A stretch of 64,000 bases of DNA. Source: Enoplolaimus lenunculus (lineage: Eukaryota > Nematoda > Enoplea > Enoplida > Thoracostomopsidae). The translations under genes were made by a program, and so were the position numbers. Shown here piece by piece: positions 35,801 to 50,800 of the stretch (the stretch's first letter is position 1; the number at the start of each line of letters is the position of its first letter). The DNA is taken from contig JASANG010003051.1 of NCBI GenBank assembly GCA_030248215.1, forward strand, positions 62,001 to 126,000, given 5' to 3'. The notes under the pieces are model-generated. The model ran no database searches, was not told the DNA's origin, and saw only the letters and a program-made list of their open reading frames with translations.

Positions 35801-38800
35801 ACGCTCGAGCCCGAGGGGGCTCTCACGTCTTGTGGTGATTTAGTACTATGTATACGTGTTGCAATGTATATACACTGCGTTGAGTTGCCTACAGGTAACT
35901 CAATGTTAGAAGGGGTTAAGTATAGGCGCACCAACTAATCATAAACCTAAATCTAAGCCTTTAACATGCGATATATTTTTACACTAGAGTAGCTTATTGT
36001 AGGTAGTAATACTATTGTTAATTTCGTAAAACGCTTCAGGCCGTCGTCAAATCGTCCTAGCAATAGTTAAAGTAACCTATAAAACAAACTTAGTACTACT
36101 GTGTACATTTTAATATTGGTAAACGAATGAAACAAAAGCCGATCGACATCATCACGCATGTGCGTACAATTTCATTGTGCAAGTTGGTATAGCAATCATG
36201 TATGATATTCGACTTTTGTCTGTTCGTATCGTTTGATAATAACAGAAATTTGTGCTGATGTCGAATCAACATGTGACAAAACATTACCCGACTGCCCTAG
36301 TTATAACGTGAATCACGCATAAGCCCTGCCCCAATCGTTATTTAACAACCACACTGTAAAAATGGTGAGTCAAATTGACTCTCTGGGAAATAGGCTTTTC
36401 TTGACTACACAAACTGGGTCAAGTTCGACTCCGCCAGAGTCAAATTCGACTCACTGAATCGCATTTTTCACTCCGACTGAGTCGAATTTGACTCAGTTTG
36501 CATAGTCCCGTAGAGCCTATTTCGGAGAGAGTCAATTTGACTCACCATTTCTTGCAGTGCGGATCCCGGGTCAAAAATCTGACCCGTGTATGAACCGTTA
36601 TTGTTTTGTAGCGTATAAGTTATCCAGGCATGCTCGGCAGAATCAAAGCAACCTTTCATTGCGTTTAACTATAGTCGATAACATAGTTCGTCGGCGCGTA
36701 TAAAGATTAGATGAAGCAAGTGTTTCGTCCATGTTTTTGCTTTAGTTTTCCGCTTAATTGTTTGCAATATAAAAGTACGTTCATCGTTTTTGTGGCGTTT
36801 ATTTGTGATTGAAAGCAGGTCACGGTTCGCTGCCAAACAATTTCCGGTCAGAGGGTTAACGGGTTATGTGGATCGTGGGCCACCTGCAGTGACCAGCTTC
36901 CAACTCTGGCTGGGCTACTTCGCACGATAGGATGGCCTTTGAGCGAAATACTATCTTTCATTGAACCGCCTGGACTACTATCAAAATGTGTTCGCTTTCC
37001 AGGCCTTAGTATGGCAACAACTGGTTGTTCTCATACGGATCTATATGACGCAAGCGCATTCAAGTATTTCAGGGCGTAACGACGGCCGACGGACTACTGG
37101 GCATGTAGTTTATACGAGGTTAACGTTTTTCAGTGTTTAACTAAACACATGACCTGAAAGGGTTGTGCTACAATTTTGTTGACGTCAGACGCAGCACCGT
37201 CCGTCACCGTGCGTCACCCGTACGGCGGCGTCCGTCACCCGTACGGCGGCGTCCGTCACCCGTACGGCGGCGTCCGTCACCCGTACGGCGGCGTCCGTCA
37301 CCCGTACGGCGGCGTCCGTCACCCGTACGGCGGCGTCCGTCATCCGTACAGCGCCGTCCATCATCGTGCGGTATCGTACGCAAATAATTCACGTACAATA
37401 ACTTGTGGTAAGAACGTTGATGCACGGCGCCATACGGATGACGCACGGTGACGGACGGCGTCGTACGGGTGCGCACGGTGACGGACGGCGCCGGACGTCA
37501 TGTATAGCGCAACCCTAACGCAATTTAAGCTGACACTGTTTGCTTCAGCAGTGACATACGAAAAATTGCAGTGATTAGCAAAGCTATGACGTAGAGGGTG
37601 ACGCTGTATTCTTGACGCCGTTCGGCGCCGTCCATCATCGTACGTCACCGAGCGTTATCGTACGTGAATTACTCACGTACAAAACCGTATGGTGACGGAC
37701 CGCGCTTGACGCCGTCACACGACACGTATAGTAACGCCCTTACTTTTGACCGGATATTGTCCGCGTACAGGCCACCTGGATGTAAATCAAAATCAGTTGG
37801 ATTGCCGGTCATAAAGGTCACCACAACTGTCTGTTCGCCATACAAATCGATCGTAGCATTTGCAAGCTTCAACGCTGCACCAAGTGATCTTTCATCTCCG
37901 ACCATTGGATTAAGATTTATCAACGCATCTATGACCAAACATACATGCTGCTGAGTAAAACTCAAAATTTTGTATGACATTCAGTCTAAATAACTAGGCT
38001 TGTACTGCAATCGTATTTAAATTTTTGCTTGAATTATGTTAATTAAAATTTGTGATGGTTGTTAAATACTATGACAAGTTTTGTATGCTAAAACAATTAA
38101 CTTTTTATTTTGCAGAAGCAATTTTTTGTAGTAGAAACTTGCTTGTGTAACTTGCATGTGGAAGTGCGATTGAAATTTTTGCATATTTGAGCTTCTGATG
38201 ACCTCCTCTGGTCATCCCAGGCTAAAATTGGAATTTTTGAAATCTCGATTTTTTGTACAAAGGTCTTCGTCTTGGGACCCAAAAAATTTTTGTCAAAAAG
38301 TTAAACAAATTATGTACTATTCGACGCAGCTCACGATGCTGAGTCGATTGGTGTTAAACTTACTGCAATCAGACGTTCGGCTAACGAGTTATGGTCAAAT
38401 AACTGATTTGGCGCCGTCCCAAATTGTTGGCAGCGCGTCAAATCAGTTATTTTACAATACTTCACTAACCAAACATCTAATTGCGGAAAATTTAACACTA
38501 ATGGACTTAGCTTTGTGAGCTGCGTCGAATGATATATAATTTGTCTGACTTTTTGACAAAATGTTTTTTGGGTCACATGAGGGACAACTTCGGACCTTAA
38601 AATCGAATTTTTCAAAAATTCAAATTTGGGCGTGAGATAATCAGAAGAGGTCATGCGAAGCTCAAATACGCAAAATTTTTCTAATTATAAGCTAAGCAGA
38701 TTTGTTAAAATGTAAAATAAAAACGAAACAACAAAGCTGCAAATATATATGTATTTCATCTGTTTTTTAGTTTTCAGACTAAACTTCAGTTATGAACTTT

Positions 38801-41800
38801 TGCCGCCCTACTTCATAGAGTTGGAATGTCATAGATGCATTAACTCTAAGCATCGTCATAAATCCACATAATCAAAGACAATATGAGGGGATGATATGCG
38901 CCTAAACACGTACTGCAGTGATCCGAACAAGAGGGGGGACTGATATTTGTTTGGCCTCTCCAGAGGGTACCCCACGTTGTTATTCGGTTACGGACTGTTA
39001 TTTATTTTTAACCCTCGCTCCGCCACCCTTAATTACTGATATATATCCGGTACCGCAACTATCCATTGAATTAAACGTTTATTTGTCTTGCGTCAATAGC
39101 TTGAGCGATCATGTAAGGTTGGTTATACTTAGGAATGTACTTTCAAAATTTAAGTACGCCTTAAAGATTCAAACTCAATTTTATTTGGTCCTGGAGTCAT
39201 TTATGCACTACAGTTAAGAATAACTGACCTTCATGGACTCTAAATATTATTTATTGACTCTATCCGCTTACGGAATCTTATTAAGGATACGGACTCCGAT
39301 TGATTGGGACTCAAAATGGGGACCCTTTCTTATTACTTTACACCCTCATATTCGGGTCAATACAGTGACCAAAACAACCCTACCTGCATACGGGTCCGAA
39401 CTGATGGGTCCAAAGGGAAGCCACCACGAACTAGGCCATCCCAACAGGTATGAAAACCAATATTTGGTATTTCGCTCGCTTCGCTCTCGATTTTATTCCA
39501 CTACCATAACTCGAGCGGACCCGTTTTAGAAATATCTTGATCTCCCACCGCAAGTCCGCTTGATTTGGCAATTTGGCAGTGTGCAATGAAAGAAATATAT
39601 TGGCTAACTTACCGTAATATTGAGCGTTAGTCGAGTACTTATCGGCGGCGAACGTTTGCTTAACTTCAGTTGAATATTGAATTGTGGCAACTTTTGAATC
39701 GGTCGGTAAGTTCATAAGCAAACGAGCCAGAAACAATTTTATCCTATACCAATTTCCAGCAGTATTGCTGTCAGCAACAAATACCACGTTCATTGGTGAA
39801 TCCATGCAATTTCTGCCTAAAACTTGAGAATAATGATTGGGAAATTACAACGATGTGTTTGCAATCATTAGAATGTGGAATAGTTGCAAAACTATGACAA
39901 ACGCAAAACATTACCGACAAATCGGTTTTAGAAAGTGAAGGACAACTTTATAGTCACGGTTACAGGTAATTTTTACTATGATCTTTTAGAGAGTAGAAGC
40001 TCAGCCTATACGTTTGGCGGACAGTAGTTAACCCTTTCACTCATAGAGTATACTATGAGCAACTAAACACAATAATGTACGAGCAATACACACAATGTGA
40101 GCAGTGTTTAACATTTATAAAATATATGCGCTGTGCAAAATCTCCACAAGACGTGAGAGCCTGATAGGGCTCGAGCGTAAAACTGTTAGCTCAGTGGTTA
40201 TCGTAAACGCCTCCCACCCGTAAGACTGGGGATCGAATCTTTACTTGAAACTGCTTTTCATATGACATTATGTGAGAAAGGGTTAAAATTTTCATACAGT
40301 CCTTGGCAGCAAGGAAATGTAACATGAGCATTTCAAAACAACTGCCGTTATGAATTTTACTATTTCAGCAATTATCGCCTATGTCGCTGCTATTTTGTTG
40401 TGTTGAAATGGTTACTGAACCAGCGCTTGAAACAAAATATGACAAAGTTTAACCCGTTGCAAGAGAAGTGCTAATATGTTTATTTTTCTATCAACTGTGT
40501 ATTTTACACGAATTGTTCATTTTCCAAAAAGCAAGTCACATCGTCGAGGGTTGGAGTGGAAGTCAACGATGAAACCAGACACGCTGCGGTGCAGTTTAAA
40601 AAAATATATTGGTATATATTTGAGCAAACAGAAACCATTCTCGCGCCCGTACTTATGATAGGTCTTTAAGTTGTAGTGCTAACAAACCGTGAGCTTGGAA
40701 ACTTAATGGCTTTTCCGTTTGTTTATTTTTGTTTTTGGTTTACACCGCTTTTATTCAGGGTCAACAATTTTTCCATTCCCCTGCAGTAATGGGTCATCCA
40801 CGTTAAAATGCACGCGCCGATGTAATAAATGTTCCACCAACCCCATTAGGAACATCATAAAAGTACACATACTAGCTGGAGGCAAAGTACAGTTTCATAG
40901 CTGTACTAACATAGTGTTAATTGTCTAGACTCTGTCGCAAGGGACTCTGGATAAATACATGTTGTCTGTATGATGTCAGGACATTACGTTAGCACACGCG
41001 CACACATTTAAAAAGACACGATGTGCACACATATTCACACGCATCATTCAACGCAAAAAATTGAGTCCCTTCAGAGGGACTATGGACAATAACAGTTCCC
41101 GATAATGATGTCAGGACAAGTATATATTTAGGCCTAGAGCATATTCATTGACTAAATGTTCAGACAATGACATATTGACATCGCAGACAGTGTACAAAGA
41201 AAGTGGGTAAGGACAAAGTGGGCACCCAAAAGGGAGGGACATTTTTTACAAATGTGCGTGCATTTTAACGTGGATGACCCATAATTCGTTCATTTCAAGA
41301 CCTGGTAGCAACTAAGACAGCTCTAAGAAAAGTTCTAGCTACACCTATTAATAGATGGCCCTGTTTTCTAACCAGAACATATTTGGTATCCATTGATTTG
41401 ACATGAAAACGCACTGACAGAGTTGCAATCAGCAATTTCCAACATATGCAAATCATAGTGGACTGCAAGACAGTTGTAATCGTCGACTTCATCAGTGAAA
41501 GCTCTACACGATATTTCTGACGCGTTCATCGCCACAAGCGGACACTGCGCATTGTTGTTGGTCAACTCTGTGAGAATGAAATTATCCAATTGGGCGGAAT
41601 ACTTTCCATTCACTCCAAAACTCAATCCAGTCAGATTTGTCGTCGAGCCTACAATTGTGGCCAAATATTCGACATATTCATCAAATTGTGTGTGAGTCGT
41701 AAACACAGGTGATTGCGCCTGCGGATGCAATCCTCTGCAGAATGCATCAACATCTTGTAGTGAAACTGATGGTCTGTCCACAAACGATTTGAAGCATGAT

Positions 41801-44800
41801 GACTCTGTACTGTACCATTTCTTAGGGCAATCCATATTTGTGCCTACAGAAATAAATAGTTTTTTCTATTGCGTCTAAAATATATATTACATAAAATATA
41901 ATGTTCGGAGGCTCTAGAAACTGACTGTTTTCGTCGGCAGCCAGGCGTTCAGCACAAAATTACTGTCCCGCAAATTCGGAAAACAACTGAAACTAAATTA
42001 AAAATTGTCAGTCCAGTATATTGCTGCACAAACCTGGTGTGTCAAATTTAGGCTAAATTAACGATATTGTCTATTGTCTACTATCCTGATGTGACATCTA
42101 CTGTTTGTACTGCAATATCATATGATATTCCAAACATTGTCTGCGAGTATCATATGATATGTTTGAAAATGTCTGCAAAGTTGTGGCAAACTAGCTTGAT
42201 TGTCCTGTAGAATGTCATATAATACTAAAATTTCAAATTTGAATTATTTGTATTTAGGAATATATTTTGGGAGAAATTCAGCGAGAAAAAGAAACGTGGA
42301 AGCTAATTCAACTTTCGAAATCATTTAATGCCGCATTATCTGACATTTCGCTGTTTGTTAGCGCGCACAAATTCCATTGTTTTGCATAATATCATATGAT
42401 ATTTAGTAGAATTTTGGAATATCATACGATATTCGCATAAATGTCTCGCAGTGTCATATGACATATGGCTATTTGTATACGATGATCGCTTGAGATCAGT
42501 GATTTGTAAGTCAATGTCATGTGACATTCACATTTTGTCTACATAACCGCTATTCGGATGACAAAATTATATGTTGACGTCGAATCAACTTGCACAAAAC
42601 GTGTTCCAAGCTGCCCCAGTTACAACGTGAACCCCGCATGATATTCGACGTATATATTGTCAGCGAATATCATATGATATATTCTCAAATGTCTGCATAC
42701 TTGAGGTAACATACCCAAATTGTCCTGTTGAATATCATATGATGCTAGAATTTAAAATTTGAATTTTTGAATTATGACAGTGTTTTTCTAAGCGATTTTG
42801 TATCGGAAATGGGTGTGCAGACGTATATTTGCTATTTAAAGCATATTTGTGCACACTGTCCCGCTGAATATCCACACGTTGCCATACGTGCACTTCGCAC
42901 ATCCATCGTCCCGTATACCGTTTTAAAAGACTCGCTATACTGTTATTGCGAAACTGTGTGCGGACTTTTCGGCTTTAAATACAGTTTATTGCATTGCCGG
43001 AAATTTTCTATACAGTTTTGCGCTATGTAAAAATTAAATATAGAGCTGCGCGAACTGTCGGGCATTATCGTTTACAGTGTAAAAGTTGTCGCCGAAAAGT
43101 GCTAAATAATATAATTAATTTTCCGCGTTATTTTGTTGTTTTTTGCATGTTATTTTTAGGACGCATACGAAAAACGGCAAAGTATTTTGGCACTATGTTT
43201 TTCTCGCGCCAAAGTTTGAATTTCCCGCTAAAGTTATAATTTCTCGACAATTTGAATTTTCCCGCCAAAATATGAATATTCCGCTAAAATTTAATGAATT
43301 TTGCCGCCAAAGTTTGAATGTTTCCGCTAACATTTGATTTTCCCACCAGAATTTCAATATTCCAACCAAATTTGAGTTTCCCGCCAAAATTTAATTTTTC
43401 CGGCCAAAATTTAAACTTCCCGCCAAAATTTAAAGTTCACGCCAAAATTTGAATTTGCCGCCAAGGTGCTCTGGTGTGTCTGTCACACAAAAATATTGCC
43501 CACTGCACAGTTTTTCAAACATTTCAATGTCCTAATACTGCAAATCAGTCTTGTCTGGATAAAGTTTCTGTGAAACTCTATGATGCCCGCGGCTGGCGGT
43601 GATGCTATTGGAAAAATAAAGAGTTTCGATAAAACATAAACCGGACAAGCTATGGACTTTTAGGGAAGGGACATTTTGTGTGCGGAGTGCACGTATTGCG
43701 AGCGACATAAGTATTGTTCACATGGCATCCGAGCGTTTATTTGTGGATTGTGTAGTGATTACGTATCTGTAAACGTTGTCAGGCTCTGCCAAGTGAATAC
43801 GTTCTTTTAACGAACTCTTATCTAGTGTGTTGAAAACGTAACTAGATAGGCAAGACACTGCAATAAATAAACAAATTACTGCTCTTGCACTTAGTATACG
43901 AATTGTTAAAGTTAACAAGGGCTAAGAATTGACTCTGTGAGAAGTTCGTGATTTTAGCTCAGTCCTGTATCCTGTATCACACCTTTATGCAGTTCTTTTC
44001 TCGATGTACGCTATCCGCTCTGATTTAGTAACGCGGCCGGTAAATATTTCCTAACCCTCACAAATCCTTCATAACACCGAGTATATCGGAGCAAATCACA
44101 GGTTATGCAATTTAACTCGTAGCCTGATCCGGAATCCTTAGAACCGATGCCTGAATCTGTTTAGTCCAGTAACTGGCTATAATATACCACCTTTTACAAA
44201 TTCCTAGAAAATACGTGCAATCCTAACCCCGTTAGAATTACACCCCAATTTAACCATGCACTCTAACCCCGTTAGAGATGCCCCCCAGTTTTCCGACCAA
44301 TTTAACCCCGTTAGATTTGGTCAATCCGTTGTAGAATAGTAAACCTAACCCCGTTAGATTTACTAGACTACGGTTTCCCAGGTTTCCTTTATATCTCCGG
44401 TTTTCCCTATTAACACATAACACCAGTATTCTATACTGGGTAAACCTAAGTGCCCTTCGCTATTTCAATTACACTCGAACACCGTGGTTTCCTTCATATT
44501 TTAGGCCACCGTGACTATTCTTAAACTAATTCAACTAAGACTTACTTATCAACCAATATTCTACGCCGATTCGCCGAAGTAATCTCAAAAGCCCGAAAAG
44601 AAACAGATACACAACGTAAGCTCCGTAAAGTTTTCACCAACCGATTTCACCAGCTCAGATTGCAATGATTCCGGTCCAGGCTACCCCCTGTGCGTCTCGA
44701 CCGAATTTGCATACAGACCGACACCCACAATTGGGTGTTCGCCGATGCTAGCTTAGGTCCAGTGCCACCCATCCTGTACACAACTACCTACAACAACAAC

Positions 44801-47800
44801 AACAACAACAATGTTACAACAACAGCCAATAATAAAGCAGCATTTTGGTGCCGACATAACCTAGCTATGTCCTTTCTCGCAAGTACAACCAAATCAATGT
44901 GCAACAATATTCAACGGATATTCAACGGCCACGCAGGGTTCAGGTAAGTTTACATTGCGGACGAAACCGCCATAGCATCGATTCTAACCATTTTACGCCT
45001 TGTAGCAACGCCTAAGCCTAACTTAAGTTCTAAGAGAGACTAGGTGGAGCCAGGGACTCCCTTAAGGTGTGGTTTTGATTCAGGGTTTTATTTTGTTTTA
45101 GTTTTTAATTTGAAATAGGTTTAAGTGTGGCAGAGCCACCTACAGACTCTATCGGGCTAAATTAAATAAATTGTAATAATGTAACCTTGAAGTGCCGATT
45201 GTGACTTTTGCGATGGTCAGATTGTCTTTTACAATATGAACCGTCATAAGATTCAACTCACATTGCATCAGTCGTGTATACAATACAAAGCATCAATTGG
45301 CGTTTGAAAGGCGTCATATATTTTGTTGCTTAAGGTAAGACATTTTGGCCCACGTGATATTTTGTAAATCATTTCAGAATCAACTTTAAACCATAATTTG
45401 GCAGTTAATAAACGTGTCTTTTCTGTTATTTTCCCCAGCCCGCCTTTGCCGAAAAATGGTTAGATTATGAAAATTTCTGCATGTTTGAGATTGTTGTAAC
45501 CTCTCCTGGTCGTTCCATTGCAAATTAGTAGTGTTGTGTAGTTACCACTTTTTCTACTGTCCGGGCGGTCGGCCATTGGCTGCCGGCCGGCCAATATACA
45601 AAATTTTAAAAATTATCGCACATTTGTATGGTATACTTATATCGTTACGTTTCTAAAAGGTTACCAAACATTTTATGCTCAGTAATTCAATAAGAAACAA
45701 CGTCGTTGTGAGATATACATTAAACTAAGAACAAGTTCAGTAGTATTCCATATGCTTAACAGAAGACAGTTTAGCGCATTGTTTCTAAATATTTTTTGTA
45801 CCACAGCATCTATGCAAAATATTGCCGATCACTCTCCAATGATGCAACTACGACGAAACGTCCAATGATCAAAATCTTAGTCCGTGTTACGCTGAGAACC
45901 ATAGGGCTGTCCCTGACAAAACAAGCGGAAGTGCAGCGTAGACAAACCAGACCTCAAAACACGCCTGCGTTATGTATAAATTTTTTATATATACCATAAA
46001 AACAACGGCGTACCAATAGGGGTTTTAGGAGTATATTCCTGAACCGGCCGACTGGTTCCTGGCCGGTGCACAACACTAGTCCCTATAGGTTCCTCTTTGG
46101 GACCCAAAAAAATTTTTGGTCAAAAAGTTATCAATATATATATACCATCCGATTCGACGCAGCTTATAGAGCTGAGTCGAATGGGGTTAAATTTTTCATT
46201 ATCAGACGTCTCGCCAACCCTGGTCAAATAACTGATTTGCCAAATCAGTTGTTTGACAATAACTCGGTACCAAATTAAGCGATGGCGGCAAATTTATTCA
46301 ATTTTTTATCTGCCGTTTTCTAGCTATCGCTGTTTTAGCCGTTAAATTTCTGGTCAAAACACGAACACACGTGTGCCGTCTGTTTTTATCTCGTTGTAGT
46401 TGTGGAAAATAAGACTACAAGCCAATAGTATATAATTGGAGATAAGGTAGGCTTGGGCCGTAGCATGTTTCAAGTCTCTAAAATATAAATTCCAATCAAT
46501 TGATAATTAACTCAGCGAGAGAGTTACTTATTTCTGAGTTAATAACAGTAAACATTAACTCACACTGAGTTAAGTTAATTCTCACTCTGAGTTGAGTGAT
46601 TCGTTGGGGGCAAAGTGGCATACGGCAACAATTTTGTTGACAACTATGACAACTAAGGGTTAACGACACAACATGTAAACTGGCTAATGCATTAATGTCT
46701 GCATGCTTGCAAGTTTAATCGTTTACAGTTTCGCGAGTTGATTAACCAATAAATGTTGGCAAAAACTTTAAATAGATATATAGGTACAACAGAGACGAAT
46801 AAGCTGATTTTATATCAGACAGAGTTGAAATGAATCTTGGATCAAAATATTGGGTATTTGATAAAGCCGCGTTGCTATTATCCTATATCTCATTCTTTTT
46901 TACTAGTCTGATTCAACGCCAGACAATATATTAAGAATATTTAGGATTTAAACTTTGCAAGCATCACTTGGTCGATGGTTAATGACTGTCGAATTTGCTA
47001 CAAAACCGTATTGGTGCCTATCAACGATGTAGTTTATTCTTTTTGTTGATGAATTGACAAGATACAACATGAAATATTTATTTAGGTCGCTAGTCGTAAT
47101 TATATGCCGTATAATATCTACGACTCTCGACCCATATACACCTTTAATGGTTCACCTACTCTATAAAACACGCTACTTAAAATACACTGCAAAAAATGGT
47201 TAGTCATATTGACTCTATCATATATAGGTTCTAAGGGACTACACAGAGTCAAATTCCCCTCTGCCAGGGTCACATTCGACTCTCTTAGTCGCACTTTTGA
47301 CTGACTCTATCCGATATAGGTTCTAAGGGACTACACAAACTGAGTCAAATTCCCCTCTGCCAGGGTCAAATTCGACTCTCTTAGTCGCACGTTTGACTCT
47401 GGCGGAGTCGAATTTGACTCATTTTGTGTAGTCCCGCATAGCCTATTTCGGACGGAGTCAAATTGACTCACAATTTTTTGCAGTGTACTTTATATTTTAC
47501 TAATTTTTAAGTATAAGTGTACTAAATACTGAGTAAACCTTTACTTCAATAATGTAAATAAGTAAAACTACTGCTGTCATTTCCTGATTAATTAAGTAAA
47601 TTTAAAGCGAAGAATTTTGTGTATTGCTTAAAATTAAGTAAAACTTTGGCCACGCACCATAGTAAAGTAAAACCGACTATTAATTCGTCAACGGTTTTAC
47701 TTAATTTTAAGTAAATTGTTTAAGTGAGTACATATAAGTAAAAATTGGTTGCGAGTCACACATTGTGACTATTTTCAACTATGATTCACAGACACTATTG

Positions 47801-50800
47801 TAGACTGCATGAACAGTAGCACAAAATAGTGATGTATTCGGTTATAAGTACACGAACAAATTCAGTAGTAGCTGCTATAAAATTGCAACGGAATTTCATT
47901 CTTTACTGCTTACTATTTGTTAACAACAGCAAATCAATATAGTGTATTTAGAATTCGCCTAGTGCCATTTAAATGTACTTGTAGCTTATTGACGTGCAAG
48001 TAAAGATAGTATAAGTACCTGAACATGCGTCAAAATCTGGTATCTGACAAGCAAATCTGGACGGAGCAGCGCAATCAAATGGAACCAGCGTTGAAGTTGT
48101 AATATCAACCGCTACACATTTTTCTGTGCCATTTCCAATGTTTTCTATCATCCAATTTGGCATCGGACAACTTGGCTTCGAATGATCTCTGTTGATTATG
48201 TAACCATGAGCATTTCCAAGATACCAACCATTGATGGGAATTTTGCTGTAGGATGCGGCGTCAGGTTCTGAGTGAATAAACGTTATAAATTCGTTCAAAT
48301 GTTGCTGGCTTTTGAATACCGGCGCAATGGAATTCCGCGTGTAATAAGTGCATCTTGCTGTTCCGAAATATTTCGCTTTTACTTCTGAATTGAACCAACG
48401 ATAGCACGCGCTTGATGTGCGTTTCCAGCCTGGCGGGCATAGTTTGATCTCTTTCTGATCTGGAACGATAATGAGAATTATTAAATAGCGAAGCACATTT
48501 GTACATCAAAATCTACTTAAAAACTTACCTTCATGTATCCAAATCTGTTGGAATAATTAATCATTTTGAAAATTTATTTTAAATGTAACACTACAGAAAT
48601 AAAGCACATAATGTGTGTTTTAGTTAGCATGAAACTTCGAACACAATGAAAAATAAGTTCACAGCCAAGCATCACTTGGCTTCTCGTATAGAGATGCGTT
48701 TTACTTCGTTATAATTTGTCAATTAGTTCTCAGTTTTACTCAACAACAAGAGCTACGCAATATACTACTGTAGAAAATGCAGCTGATCAAATAAACTGAG
48801 TATAATATATTTTGTTCCCGAGTTGTTTTTATTTCAAACTATCAGATCGCTACTTGACAAACGTCCCATTCGAGGAATGTGGCGGAATCATGGATCGAGT
48901 CTGAAAATTCTTATCCCACGACATTCCTGAGTATAAGGTGTGATTGCTGGCAGCACACATATAGACGACGATAAAATGCACGCAGAGTGGCGGTCTGTGT
49001 GGCATAATGAATGAGATTTGTTTCTAAGGATCTGAAGATCATTAGAGCGAGCCAACTTCCGCATGCCTGCTTTTAGTTGGTAATAGAAAGGCCCGATTTA
49101 TCGATTGTTCTTAGAGTAAAACCGTCAATGCGAATACCCTGCTCATTTCCTGATGAGTAATGGTGTAACATGAAATATACTAACTGAGAATTTTTCCATT
49201 AACCCTTTCGCACATGAATATTTTCAATTTCATATGAGATGTAATTTTAAGGTAAAATTCGATCACGTCTCGCGAGTGGGAGGTGTTTACGATGACCACT
49301 GAGCTATAGAAGCTTGACGTTCGAGCTCGGGGGGACTGTCATGTCTTGCGGAGATTTGCGCTGCGCGTACATAGTAGAATTGTTACGTTGTTCACGTGTT
49401 ACTGTTCGTGCAGCTGGCACAACGAATATCCCTTCATAGAGTTTATATTTGGCCTGTTATAGAGTTATCTCTAAACTCTATGCGGACACTTTGGATCATC
49501 GCAAAAAATGTTCCGCCCTCTGTTTCCTTAATCCTTGACATAAACATACAGATTCTTCAAACATCCCGCAGTAACCTTAGATTAATAAATACATATGATT
49601 TTAAAGCATTTTGATACGTTTGATGTGTTATATAATAGGCAAAGCGTCGTAAAATAACCTAATACCAAAGTGGATGACGTGTGCCCCTCCGGTGGTTTTT
49701 GGTGGGGTCCGAATCCAGGTGGGAGACCATACTTTTTAGACATCGCTTCCAGAAAAACAGAAAAAGTGGTTAAACCTTTCTACAGCAAATAGTATTTTCG
49801 GTACGATCTGCAAAAATAGGCACAAACAAAACAATTTTAGTCCGAAACATAGTTTCCGCTCAACTCCATAGGTCCGAATAGAGTTCGACAAAACTGTAAA
49901 ATGTTCGCAGACAGCGAGAAGTAGAAAAGATCCGGACATTTCGGGGTTTGCCAGCAACTGTGCACATGTTACCGCGCCGAGCATGTCAGACTTTTATAGG
50001 AGAACCTATAGGATATCGATAGTGAAACCATATTTTAAGTAAATGTGTGAGCTTTTGGCTGCGTGGAATTTTATTGGTTAAAATCTTAAGCTGTGACAAT
50101 CCAAAACGACCTACCGTAGTAGCTGGAGCTCTGTGTCAAAGGTTTCTGAGCAGTACAGCACAGCCTTTGAAGTTGCGTCATGCTATAAGCTGGCTGCGTT
50201 CACATATACACATGTATGAAAGTTGGTAAACATTGTAAGGTGCGCAGGCGCTGTGAGATTGTTTGGTACGAGTTGTGTGTACTCACACAACTCAAAAAGG
50301 CTATAACGGATTGTAAACGAAAGATTTGAATCATCGTGGTTTCAATTGGTCCATTTTTAATCATATTATCATATGAACTCGATAGGGTTCATATATATGA
50401 TTCGCACATCTCACTCGCGTATTTTCAGTTTTAGTTCGCATGTTGGTACTCAAGTAGTATCAGACCTCTTTCACTTAGATTTTGTACACTGGGAGCTTGG
50501 TACGCAAGGAACACTTGTGCTAAAAGATATGGCCAACCAGTCTGGTTTATCTTTAAAGTTACGGTTAAAAAAACTCCTTACAGAAAGTGCACAAAATTTT
50601 TTATTTTGGTTCATACACTTTTTAGCCGTTAGCTAAGTAATTTTACGGTTATCACTCACGGTTGGTTTCACCCCAACAGATGGTTTTACCCCAACGGTTG
50701 ATCTCACTTCAACGGTTGATTTCATCGCGCCGGTTGGTTTCACCTTAGCTGTTGGTTTCAACCCAGCGGTTAGCTTCAACCCAGCGTTGGTTTCACCCCA

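Noticed and set aside
35755-35815. tRNA gene on the minus strand
   Set aside because: A and B boxes are present but stems are poor and the sequence is embedded in a repeated TTAA element.
37163-37476. Arg/Pro-rich repeat proteins on both strands
   Set aside because: Product of the 21-bp repeat within a MITE.
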